Of a DNA stretch of 64,000 nucleotides, positions 45,775 to 56,803 are shown in pieces. A model generated the notes under the pieces. It was not told where the DNA came from. It searched no databases and worked only from the letters and a program-made list of their open reading frames with translations. Positions within the stretch are counted from its first letter, which is position 1. Each line of letters opens with the position of its first letter. The stretch comes from Macrocybe gigantea (Eukaryota; Basidiomycota; Agaricomycetes; Agaricales; Callistosporiaceae), in assembly GCA_011319805.1 (NCBI GenBank), contig SJRY01000299.1, positions 310,001-374,000 of the forward strand, read 5' to 3'. The position numbers and the translations under genes were made by a program.

Positions 45775-46806
45775 TCACACCCTTGTGCAAGAGTGCTTGT
45801 TGTGCCCGAACTGCTCGCATTTAGAACAAGCGTGTCGATACCTGCATGAATCGGGTGTCTTTCGACATCCTCTCGCCCCATTAAACCGATAACAGATTGC
45901 ATCTGATTTGACACGTCTTGAATCTTGTTTTTCCTCCCTAAGCTCGACGGGATCCGCCACAAGGAACATGAAGTACGGCAACTCCTCCCGAGCATCCAAC
46001 AAGATGGCCTGCCCGCCTTTCACCCGACTCCGGACGCCACGATCAAATGCTATGACCTTGTGGTGCGCGGATTCTGGTAAGGAGCGGAAAAGCTGACTGA
46101 TATGGCTGCCCCATTTCCGGAGCTCCTCTTCCCTGTGGGGGAAAGCGAACGTGGTGACTTCTCGAGCATCGTACCAGACTGAGCGCCAATCGGAGGAGGT
46201 TTGTACAATGCTGAGACTATTGCCTATGGTGTATTGAGCGCTGCGAGCCCTATGGACGACGTCGAGGTCAACCGGTTCTCCTTTGAGAATGTGTCGCCAT
46301 TCAGATGCCGGAAAATCTGCAGGCGCCGTAATGGAGAAGCGGATCTGTTGCTCGACGAACTCGATATCCTGGCTGTACAGCTTCAGCAAGGCCTGGGTTT
46401 TCCTTTGGCTGGCGTATTCGGGTAATGCCAACTTCGCCCTGTCAACTTTGTACCATGGCATATCCGACTCATGTATGATCCTCTTCCTGCTCGACCATGC
46501 GAGTTCGTCTCCGTCATTGGGATCGTTCTCCCGCGCCCTCTTAGCAATCGGTTTCTCGAGGCTGGGCAAGCACGTCCCAGCGTTACTTGATTGTTGGTAC
46601 GAGACACTTCCTCCACTGCTTCCGCCCGCTACTAAAAGTTGACGGAAACGTGAGCCGTCATATTTTGATTGCGCTAGCACATACGAACCTGATGGGACAT
46701 CCAAGACCATGATCAGATTCGAGCGATGTGGTGCAGAACTCTCTAACGGAGGTGAAAAGGCGAGGAGTGATAGGTGACTGATGTACACAAGTCTCACATT
46801 GGTCAT
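45775..46806 (-). CDS. Gag-like protein with CCCH finger and CCHC zinc knuckle (orphan, transposon-derived family)
   Basis: One open exon of up to 343 codons is present. A later start at MVLDVPSGSYV (about 46710) is likely. The central part (SDMPWYKVDRAKL, APADFPASEWRHILKGEPVD, WRSVWYDAREVTTFAFPHRE) and AFDRGVRSRVKGGQAILL resemble a large family of agaric proteins that I associate with retrotransposon Gag. The C-terminus has CYRFNGARGC..C..CRYRH (CCCH type) and then CSKCEQFGHNKHSC, which fits the CX2CX4HX4C retroviral knuckle exactly. No reverse transcriptase or LTR lies beside it, so it is either a relic or a domesticated copy. The frame is intact. Confidence 0.75.
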   Translation of the reverse strand: MTNVRLVYISHLSLLAFSPPLESSAPHRSNLIMVLDVPSGSYVLAQSKYDGSRFRQLLVAGGSSGGSVSYQQSSNAGTCLPSLEKPIAKRARENDPNDGDELAWSSRKRIIHESDMPWYKVDRAKLALPEYASQRKTQALLKLYSQDIEFVEQQIRFSITAPADFPASEWRHILKGEPVDLDVVHRARSAQYTIGNSLSIVQTSSDWRSVWYDAREVTTFAFPHREEELRKWGSHISQLFRSLPESAHHKVIAFDRGVRSRVKGGQAILLDAREELPYFMFLVADPVELREEKQDSRRVKSDAICYRFNGARGCRKTPDSCRYRHACSKCEQFGHNKHSCTRV

Positions 46807-47066
46807 CCAGAGGCTCCTACGACACCGATGGTCTGCAATATAGCTTCAAAAATCCTTATTAACAAAAGATTGTAAACGAGAATTTTAAACATGAGTCTCT
46901 GATGTACAGGACAAGGGAACGCGAGGATATAGCATAGGATCGCACGTTGTGATTAATTTGAAAGTTCAGTGGTCCATAAATTGCATGAATGTAGGCAGGG
47001 TTCATGATTTCGATGCCGAGTTATCGACGCCAAGAAGTGCAGGAGGCAAGACGAGCATTGATTTTG

Positions 47067-50000
47067 CTAAGCTTTAGGATCCTTCCACCCTCCCTCGACC
47101 GCTTCCCTTAGCAAAACGGTGGAATGGAAGTCGTCATCGGTAAAACCTTCTTTGAATGCGGCCTCTTGGAATTCCTGAATCAGCTTTCCAGGATCGGACA
47201 TGGATGATTCTTCCTCCCATGTCGCTCGCTCAATGGGATAGCTAGACACGGATTGAGCATGAATGATCCGCAAACGCATGAACAAGAGGTAGAATCATTT
47301 ACCCATCCCATTTCATGAGCCAAAGATACTTTGGCCCGCGCATACTTTGACCGCCCGTCATCCTCCCCACGATGCCAGCCACAAAAAATTCGTTCGGATG
47401 GGAGCCCTCCCTTGCACAGTCGGGCCTACAACACGTGAGGCCCTTGGCAGACACAAGAACATCTAGGATCAAGCTCCAGTCAGTTTATGCCACTGAATCC
47501 TGTCCAGTGACGTCCACGTACTCGCTCTGAGGTAGTTACAAAAAAATTAGCGAGTCAGTGGAAGGAGAATTTAGGTCCAACTTACTTTCCATGCGCACAG
47601 GGCGGACAGGTGAAAGGGGTGTCTGTCCCAATCCTGGGATCTCCGGGTGCAATACCAACACAACCGTAATGATACCAAGAAGAGCAACTGTTCTTGAAGG
47701 CTGAGCAGGCTGAATCAAGAAATATTCAACATTTTGATCACTAACTCATCGCATTGAATAAACTTGAGATGGAGAACAAAAATGGTTAATGTTCCTGAAC
47801 ACGAACAAAGATGGAAGCCACATACCTCTTTGTAGAAAGGGTTCTTCCCTCTTGCTTTCGGGGGCCAATTTGTTCCGGGAACGGATTTGACGGGAGATCG
47901 CTTCTTCCGGGACGACATCAAGGGGCTCTTCGGTTGGGAAGAGGCCGCATTCAGCTTCGCGCGCTTGAGTGGCGGCTCCTTATTTAACTCCTCCGGTTTC
48001 AGCTTGCGCTTCTTGATGCGAGTCACCGCGGCGCTCTTTCCGACCGTTTTGATGTTGAGCGCCTTTCTCTGCTTTTCTTGTTTCGGCGGCGGCGTATTCT
48101 TCTCGCTCTTGGCCTTCCTTTTTGCTGATTTTACGGGGACGACAGGCGCGTCGTCGCTGTCTTCATCGCTCGAGAGCTCGGTGAGCTCGGTCATTGGCGA
48201 GGGCGACCTTGAGGAAATGTAAATGATGGACTGGGACGGTGATGGATTCGCCCGAGGTTTCAAGTTGGAAGGAGGTGGTCGTGTGGATGAGGTCGAAGGT
48301 TTGCTATCCAAAGCAACGATGTCAGAATCTGAGCTGATTGAAATCGGGGACGGTGCGGAAGGTCCTGGGTCATCATTAACAGGCGTGGATTCTTGTTGGC
48401 GAGGTGGAGTTCGAGGACGATCAGGTGTGATTGCTTCTGTCACAAGCAACGATACTGATATTTCATCCAAGCTTGTCTGGCTGGGAATTGGCGATAGAGT
48501 TGCAGGTAATGGTAGATCTAGGAAACTACCTTCAATGTCATCGGTAATTTGCGTGCCCGCCTTGGATTCGTTGAAAGATATGATAGGGGAAGTTGTTCGA
48601 GACGGAGGCCGGGTTGAAGCCGGGGATGTCAAGGGAGACTCCGGTGCCGGGGACGGTGATGAGCAAGGGACCGTCACAGTGGGGATCATTGGATGAGTTG
48701 GTTTCGGAATACTATTCTGTACTTCGGATGAGGATGTCCTTCTGAGTACACTATACCGTTCGAGCGTCTCTGGCGAGGTATCTGGCCGAAATTGTTCTGT
48801 TTCTTCGTAGTCTGTATGTTTTCAGAGAATGAAGGAATGAAGTGTTCTATGAGCAACAGATCAAAGGAAATTGGCAACGAAAAACCTTCATCAAGCTCGT
48901 CGATTTCTTCGTCTTCGGCTAGTGGAAAATGTCAGAACACAAGATTAAGCGGTGCGACGTAATGATACCCACGTGAGGCCCACCTCGCCCGCAAAAGGGA
49001 ATTGGAGGGGACGGGAGGTACAGATGTAAAGTAGGCTTGGGTTTTGTGTGGCGAAGATTGACTAGCTCTCGATGCCCCACTGGCGATACTGCTGGGGGAT
49101 CCATGATAACTGGAGACATGCTCCAGAGTCAAGTCAATGGGCTGGGCCTCGTGACTTCCTGTAGCTACCATGTCATCCTGAGGTATTATTCAATTCGGGA
49201 ACGACCTACGAAATGCGCAAGACGAGCGCTCGGGAGAAATGGCTGGTAGGTCCTTCATAGGTTGGTCATCTGTTTGGCGAGGAGATGTCATAACTGGAGA
49301 AAATTAGTTCGATGGTCAGGGGCCATATTAGAGACTCAACGTACCACCAACTGACATTTGGATTGGTGAGGGAGTCGGCGTGCGGCGGCCGACAGACACG
49401 TCGACGAAGACAGGAGCAGATGTGCTGACACCTATCTCACCATATGTTGGAGCGGGTTCCTCTCGGACTATCGGCATCTCATCTTGCAACGTCATGACTA
49501 TAGAGAGAGGAAAATGTGAGGGAAGATGATAGATGTCAGAGCCAGGCGTACCTCCCACAGAAACGGACCGAGGAACAAGCGGTGGTGATGGAATTGAGCA
49601 TTCGATGGCGACGTTAGCATAGCTGCGTTCGGGAGTGTACGTTTGAGACCTGCCCTCAGCAGAAGGTTCTGCGACTGATATTCCGTTTATCAGTTGCAAT
49701 GTGCGGTAATATCAAAACACAAAATGATTCGCACCACAGGCATCTGGATCATTTGCTTTCTCTACCAGTTCACCAACGGCAAATGAGACTGCATCCAAGC
49801 TCTGGAAAAGTGTCTTCTTGTCATCCTGATCCCTACTCGTTCCTATCGACTTCTCTACGTTCTCTATGCGAGCTGCCAGTTGCCTCGAAGCTGTCACAAG
49901 CAGAAGGTGGGTGCGATCAAGGAAACCTGCAACCTGCTTCGTCTGGTCCTGTGTCTCAGACTTGACGTCGGAAATCTGTCCAGACAACGCAGTTATCGAG

Positions 50001-50347
50001 GTTTCTAGCTCTTTCAACTTGCTTGATGTCGATTCTTGGTGACTGGTTAGGATGGGTGAAAGTGCAGCAACAAGTTGTTGGACGAGACTCTCATGATTAG
50101 CGGGTGATGACTTCACGGGCGAAGCAGGTCTTGGGTTGGTCTCCCGTGGCAAAGAAGGCTCAATAGGGAGCCTAAAACGGAAGGTTCTACCATGAAGCTC
50201 CCCAGTATCTGGGGTATTCCTGGACGTGGTGCTGTTGCTGACTGGCGTTTGAAGTTGTGGATTTGCCCCTCGCGAACGAATTCGCATCGGATGGTCGCGC
50301 TGAGGCGTCCCACGATCCAAGCCGCGCAGATGATGTCCTTCAGACAT
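47067..50347 (-). CDS. PHD-finger and chromo-like domain protein
   Basis: A long gene of at least eight exons. The N-terminal exon (50347-49730) has a disordered region and a coiled coil (HQESTSSKLKELETSITALS). Ser/Pro-rich exons follow (49699-48932, 48840-47830) with acidic and lysine-rich patches, including KRKLKPEELNKEPPLKRAKL. After an intron comes a PHD-like finger, FIQCDDCSSWYHYGCVGIAP, then FTCPPC. The last exons give LTCCRPDC, FFVAGIVGR and YLWLMKWDGYPIERATWEEE, a chromo-like fold with the KWDGY signature, ending WKDPKA. It probably reads histone marks in the nucleus. The first Cys pair of a standard PHD is not visible. The junction QCD|DCSSW removes a 59-nt intron. Confidence 0.75.
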
Positions 50348-50668
50348 GCCTTATACGGCGAATATAGCACCAGATTCGAGCGTTTACAACGGAATGGAAG
50401 GGTTCAGCAACTGAGCATCAAGGGGTCGACAATAAAAAAAACGCGACCCGAGACAAATGTCGCGTCTACAAATGCAAACAAAGCAAGCCAAGCATCGAAA
50501 TCGTCTGAATAGCCCACGAAAGATCCGTTACAGTAGTAGAGTGCGACATCGAACCATCATGTTCGCGGCAACTTCGAGCATCTGGCCATCTTTCAAACGT
50601 TTATATTCTTCACCACACTACACGATCAAGCACACCGATGGCTTCTCTCCCGTTATCCTTGTTTTCTT

Positions 50669-50975
50669 TTACATACTTGGCATCGAACGACCTGCAAACA
50701 GCGGTTTACCGTAAAAAATGATCAACAATTCATGAAGCTCATCGAGCCGTAACTCCTCAGTGTTTGACGCGTCTGCGAGGAATGAACGTCCTTCGTGACA
50801 TAGATTACGAGCTGGCATTTGCTTATACAGTTCATCGCAGATGAGCGCCGTGTTGACAGACCTTGTAGATGTCGGCGATAGCGCAGACGTCACACCGGCT
50901 GCTACGATGTCCAGTGCGTGCTTTTCCTACATCTACATCATTGTGGAGATCTCACCTGCGGAAGTAAAGACACAT
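50669..50975 (-). CDS. Small hypothetical protein (about 86 aa)
   Basis: Exon 1 begins ATGTGGACATG near 50975. Splicing a 54-nt GT-AG intron gives MWTCVFTSAAAGVTSALSP and a continuous frame to a stop at 50669, including LICDELYKQMPARNLCHEG and RLDELHELLIIFYGKPL. It lies head to head with the flavin monooxygenase gene (start 51021), leaving only about 45 bp. That makes either a shared promoter or a false call likely. No domain was recognised. Confidence 0.3.
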
Positions 50976-51020
50976 GTCCACATAGACAAACAAACATTCC
51001 CTTCCTAACCAGCCTTCGGA

Positions 51021-52623
51021 ATGGAGCTGCCGAGTAAGCTCTCTCTTCCCTGCTCGTCCATATTTTTGATTTCGAGAGGCTAGTGATACAGCCCGATGCA
51101 TACGGCGGCGATCTGTTCTCTCGCGATCAACAAGTCATTTGCATCATTGGAGCGGGCCCAGCCGGTCTGGCAGCCTTGAAGATCGTCTTGGATACCCCAC
51201 AGTACAAGTCTGGCCTGTGGAAGCCCATAGCGTTTGAGGCGAGAGAAAGGGTCGGCGGTATATGGTGTGCACCTTTCCTTCTTCAGGCTTGCTACTTTTT
51301 CTGAACATCTATATCGGGTGTGCAAACCATGACAGGCTACCAGCTCCTCCAGTAGATGATCCGCCGATTACACCTCTTTATGATTCATTGACTACGAATC
51401 TCCCTCACCCAGTCATGGCCTTTACTAGCTATCCATTTCCCCCATCGACACCCGTGTTCCCGCATGCGAGCGTCGTGCACGAGTATCTGGAAGATTATGC
51501 AAATCATTTTGGTCTCCTGCCGTTCATCAGGCTCGGTACCAGCGTGGAGGCGGTCGAACGACAGACTTCGAAATGGAATTTGAAGCTCTCCACGAAGGAA
51601 AGCGTAGAATGCGATCTCTTGATCGTGTGCAACGGCCATTATAGAGTTCCGCGATACCCTGTTATACCTGGTCTCGATGAATGGCTCCGGACAGGCAAAG
51701 CCTCACATTCTGCCTGGTACAGACACCCAAGTAATTTTGGCGAGACGGTCCTCGTTATCGGAGCCGGGCCGAGTGGCCAAGATATTTCTGCGGAGATGCG
51801 CCAAGCAGCACGCACTGTCGTTCATTCCGTCAATGGAGCCGTGCATGAGGACATAGGCAATCTAAAGCGGAGAGGTCGTGTTGTGCAATTCGGAGATGGT
51901 GGCAAAGTCACATTTGAAGACGGTTCGACCGAAGCATCTGTGGATCACTGCATTCTGGCGACCGGATACGAGACGTCCTTTTCATTTCTTCCGCCGGAGC
52001 TCCTCACACAAGGGTTGCCTCCGCCCGTGCCGCCTCTTCCGCGCGAACTTTACAATTCAACGTACAGCGTCTTCCCGTTAGCCAGGCATATATTTCCCCT
52101 CCAGGCAGCATTCCCTCCCACTAGCCTGGCCTTTCTAGGTCTCCTCAGCAAGGTCGCTCCATTTCCGCTGGTAGAGGCACAAGCACGTGCCGTTGTACAC
52201 GCATTTTCCACTCCGGAAGCACTGGATACCACTCAAGAAGCCATCGATATAGTCGCGCGATACGAGGCCCTGCGATTGAAGACCAACGACAGCCTGTTCG
52301 AGATCTGGAAGCTCTGGCACAAGTTCGACGAGTTGGACGAACTCGAGCAGTTTGACTACCGAGACTCGCTTTGCGAATTCGTGGGTGCGGATGTGACGGG
52401 AATGGGATATATGAAGGTTTCTGAATGGGAAAAGGAGATGTACGAACGCAAGGGTACTCTCAGAAGGGCATGGGCCCAGCTGAAAGCAAACGGAGAGGCT
52501 GAGGAGTGGGTTCGTGGCGTCGGTGAAGGTGAAACAGGTGAATGGGTCGAATTACTTAGGAAAATTCTTACTTGGGCGGACGAGCATGGAATAGATGGTG
52601 CTACAGACAAACCAAAGCTGTAG
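51021..52623 (+). CDS. Flavin-containing monooxygenase (FAD/NADPH)
   Basis: Three exons. A 5-codon start exon (MELPR) is joined over a 45-nt intron to LVIQPDAYGG. The FAD Rossmann motif is VICIIGAGPAGLAALK and RERVGGIW sits at the next splice. The NADPH motif is VLVIGAGPSGQDISAEM. The FMO signature region reads GKASHSAWYRHP, and the ATGYE motif (DHCILATGYETSFSF) is present. The fold is complete to FDYRDSLCEFVG and a helical end. It oxygenates soft nucleophiles (N, S) or ketones in known relatives. The substrate is unknown. It is clearly different from the FAD monooxygenase at 59510-61246. Confidence 0.9.
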
Positions 52624-52733
52624 ATATGTTAGACCTTGGTTCTCACATTCTATGATAGTGTATGTATAGAGTATTAGACACGTGGCCAAATACGTTGACC
52701 TCAAGGTCGGAGTAGATCTTGTTACTGTTTGCC

Positions 52734-53975
52734 ATGCCGCCTATACCGACGTTTTCTGAGGACCTAATTGCGAGCATAACTCGGCGTCAAAAAGACTTGT
52801 CCGAGTTTCAAATACCTCGCCTACGGAGTTGCGAAGGTCCCCTCTCCCTACAACAAAACCTGGCCGCCGAGGTGCGGGAGGACATAGACCACGTCTCTCA
52901 TCAGGTGGAGGTATGCAATCTCTATATCTCTGTCTTGTAAATCTTCATTTGAATGATGAGGTCAGGCTCTCGAACTCTTAGTTGACGACCAGCCGAGCGA
53001 GAAAAGCAAGGCTGAACTAAGACGTTCTGTCGAGGGGTTCAAACAGGTTCTCACAAAGTAAGGGTCCCGCTCGCGCAAAAGTCAACCGACCTGACGTCGA
53101 CAGGGGACAGACTGCGCTTGGAATCTCGTGCGGCGTTGCTTGCTTCGAAGAAGTTGATTGATTCGAGGACCAAGTCGAGACGAGACGAGCTCCTGGCGTC
53201 GAATGCTGTCAATGAGAAAGTGGTGACGAGTGAGAAGAATGCGTGCGTACTGAGTTTTCGCTCTTTGCAGACATGTTTTACATTACTGTTATCGCAGAGA
53301 TGATGCACTTATGAAGGCCAATAATGACGTTACTGACGCTCTCCGACGAACAATGGCGCTGATGCAAGGAGAGCTCGAGCGTTCAGTCCTAACATCGCAA
53401 ATGCTAGGTTCATATTTTTATGACTTTCGACTGCCCGAATCCTGACCGTCTAATACCTAGATACCTCCACTGCTTCCCTACGCTCGACGTCATCGACACA
53501 TGATACCATAACAAACCTGATGGGCACTTCTAAACAGCTTGTGACGGCTTTGGAAAAGGCGGATTGGCTCGACAGGATGATCATTCTTGCCGCGTTCGCG
53601 TTCTTCGTCTTGGTTGTGCTCTTCGTCCTGAAGCAGCGCATTGTTGACCGCGGACTTCGAATTGCGTTCTGGTGGACAAGGTTTGTGCCGGACTTCAGCG
53701 GCGATGCTGCGCTTCTACGTGCGGAGGAGGGAAGCAAGCTTCTTTCGAGTGAACTTTTGACGTCTACAGCAACCATCGCCACTTCAACTTTTGCGTCTGC
53801 ACTTACTGTTTCTTCGTCGACCAGCGGCCTTCTGTCGCTCGACGTCAAAGAGTCGGGCGTTACATTGGAGGAAATAACAAATATTACTGATGGTACTCCA
53901 CTTCCTACCTCCTCTTTAATGCACATAGACGATGCCGTACGGACTGCTCACGAAGAGATGCATGTAGAGCTGTAG
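52734..53975 (+). CDS. SEC20: Sec20-like SNARE (Golgi-to-ER retrograde transport)
   Basis: Five or so exons. The N-terminal helical part (VREDIDHVSHQVEALELLVD, SVEGFKQVLTK, RLRLESRAALLASKKLID) precedes the SNARE-like segment (DALRRTMALMQGELERSVLT, then DTITNLMGTSKQLVTALEKA). The transmembrane block is LDRMIILAAFAFFVLVVLFV, followed by LKQRIVDRGLRIAFWWTRFV, the hallmark of Sec20/BNIP1. An unusual Ser/Thr-rich tail of about 110 residues extends behind the membrane anchor, so it would lie in the ER/Golgi lumen. In yeast Sec20 acts with Ufe1, Use1 and Sec22 and has a luminal HDEL, which I do not see here (the end is HEEMHVEL). Yeast also has a luminal tail. Confidence 0.87.
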
Positions 53976-54044
53976 CCCTGTTTTGATTTATTTATGCCCT
54001 TCAATTTCTTTGAATCCTCTGTTATCTTGCCGTATTCCCTGACC

Positions 54045-56604
54045 ATGACTGACGACAACGACGTCGAGCAGAGGCGAAATGCCACCCCTGAGGCAGTAGC
54101 TGCAATCCTATCCGGTGCCAAAGCAATCTCCCAGGAACGCGCAGCCAAGAAGACGCGCCTCAATGTGGAGCGGTCTCAAGCTCAGCTTCCCGTTTCGTCG
54201 CTCACACGGCTGCCTGTGGAGCTGCTAGCCGAAATCCTGATCTTGACACGGTCTCCAAAAGACGTTCTCTCGGTCGCGCGGACATGCAAATATCTCTGTG
54301 CTACGCTTTTAAATCCGTCATCGGTGTTTATCTGGAGGACCGTACGCAAGATATGCCTGCCCGAACCGCTCCCTGAACCCATTTCCACCTTTACGGAATC
54401 GTCTTATGCCACTTTTTTGTTCGACGAGGGAGTGTGCGAGGTGAGATTGTTTTGTCTGGCTTTGCGTCTGGGGTGTGGCTCAGCAACTGTGGCAGATATG
54501 CAACAAACCAGAGAAATCAATGTATAAGTCGTTCTCTCTTCGGCTTCGGCTGTGTAATAATGCAAGTTCCACGCATACGGATGCCTCGATTAAGTGCTCA
54601 TGGTTGACCTTTGCAGACAGAGTGTTTCAGAACGTTTTTGTCGTCAGTATCACTTCCTCTGTCTTCGCGATATGTTCCCTGTAACGGATAAACAGGCGCA
54701 TAATGGAGCATCTTGAGCGTATCGATAGTGAGAAGGACGTTCGGGATTGTATCCCCTCCCTTGAAGCCCGCGAATTTTTTAGTGAGTCTTCTCGACAGTT
54801 TTACCTGCTCCAACTAAGTATACAACATAAATCAAGACTCAACGACCTTTTATTTTCACTTTCCAGTACATGCATATCCTGTGGGCGGTATCGCTGCCTT
54901 TTGCCGATTCGAAGACTTTGAGCGCGTTTCCAAAGAAGTCGCCCCTTTATCTGCAGACGAGCGGAAGAAGGTTTCTAGCTTTAAGAACTTCCGTTTTTGA
55001 TGTTGTCGGCTGACGTCGCGATATCAGGTCATTGAATCAAAGATGGCTTACAAGGCCGCATATATCACGGTAGGTCGCATTCGATATTCTGCTTCCGTAG
55101 GACGAAGATTGAATTCGTCTCTAGTTATGCAGAGCATTGCATACGTGGAAATCAAATCGTCAAAAATATTTTGTGGATAATAAAGCAAAGAACGAAAACC
55201 TGTAAACATGCTTGTGAATCTCGACTGACGTGTTGCCGGACATTGACGATTTCAACAGCGCAAAGACCTTTGCAAAGGATCACGGATGGAAATACGAAGA
55301 TGTGATGAACGCACCGCCTTTTAATCAAATCTACAGACGTTGCATACAGCTGATGGAACTTATAAGCGACAGAGGTAGATTTCTTTTATAATCTATTCAT
55401 CAATGTTCTTGCAATAGCTTATGATGATGTCTTCTTTTCAGACTTGCGATCCATCGAAGACGATGTTGACCAGATTCTCGTTAGAGTCCAAGAACAGAGG
55501 AAGCGTAGAGAACACGAAAACGCGTACACTTCCAATCGCCACGAAATTTCACGTCATTATCGACATCATCGGAAGACGGCACCCGTCTTTCTCACACTCT
55601 CTGAATATCGTCGGCTGCCGATAATGGTAGAATTACAGTCGACTCCGACTTCTGCTGTGAAGCACGATCTCCGCGAAGTTCTTGAATCGTCTTATGTAAA
55701 GAAACGCCTGGAACAAGAGCTAACAGCTTGGTTGGACAAAGCTAAAACTGAATTCGGCGCCATCCTCGGTTTTCCGAATTGGAAGACGGCCAGTACCAAT
55801 ACGTTGCATCCGGCGCAGCGAGTCGACGCTCGTTTCAAGTGTATTGCATGCTCGCGCAAGAAGAATTTTGCCGTATCTTTTGACTTTGCCGGCGCCTGTG
55901 GACATGAATGTCCTACTGTGCCGACTGGCAAGAGGGGCAAAACGGTGTGGGCTGCATCAAATTTCGAGAAAGACGTTGAAGTAACGGTTTTCATCGTTCC
56001 CGCCGTGACGGCTCTTCTGATGCTTCATATAGGCAGTTTCTGTCATCGCAAAATTGGCCTCTTTGTCCAACACTGATGTCAGGCGGGCCGGAGCTAAGGA
56101 CACAATCGACTGGGTAGGAGCCCGCATTCGATGCATGTCGTGCAGTCCAGCCGTCATCATCATGGATCCTGCAAGTTTGGTATGATTGCTTCCTCGTTCT
56201 TTTCTATTGGCAGCTCGCTCATTCAAGCAGATCTCGCACTGCCACCGTCATACGAATATGGAGTTGACATTGCTGACCCTCCCTGCTAGCGGGCGACTGC
56301 TGAAGGTGCCTTTCCATCCTGGCCTAGCGAAGCAGATCGCGAGAAAAGGCGAGCAGTCCAAAGCGCAGAAGATGGTCAATTATGTATGCCGCTATTGTAT
56401 AGCCAGTCAGGAGCAGGCGTCAAAGGGGCCGAAACACAAGGAATCTAAGAACGCTTTCACGTTTAATGGACTGCGCTCGCACCTTAAAGCACAGTGAGTC
56501 CGATTTCTCAGGCAATTATTGGATATTGAGCCGCGTCTTGCAGACATAACATACAATTCATTGGCGATGAAGACTTTTACTGCTCGCATGCATCAGGGAG
56601 CTGA
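54045..56604 (+). CDS. F-box protein with a C-terminal zinc-binding region
   Basis: About nine exons. An N-terminal segment (EAVAAILSGAKAISQERAAK) precedes the F-box: SLTRLPVELLAEILILTRSP, then KDVLSVARTCKYL. Then come ICNKPEKSMYKSFSLRLRLC with cysteines, IDSEKDVRDCIPSLEAREF, FCRFEDFERVSKEVAPLSAD, DHGWKYEDVMNAPPFNQIYR and a long helical segment (DVDQILVRVQEQRKRREHEN). Near the end are CIACSRKKNFAV, RCMSCSPAV and YVCRYC..FNGLRSHLKAQH, a C2H2-like pair restored over the last intron, then the stop at 56604. F-box proteins are substrate adaptors of SCF ubiquitin ligases. An earlier ATG at 53994 is possible. This architecture is common in agarics but the substrate is unknown. Confidence 0.75.
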
Positions 56605-56803
56605 ATGTCATGACCTACGTACTGGACGCGTCGTGTGTTGTATATACTGTAGATGGCCTAACCTGATTTGGGAGACTGACAACCTTCTTCGCTTCATTCG
56701 CTGGCGATCGACGCAATCATGCTGCCCGCCATTGTTTATAATAAAGCGAGCAACTAGCTCTGAGCACTTTATTTTTCTCTTTCCCTCTTTTCAGTTCCCC
56801 AGT

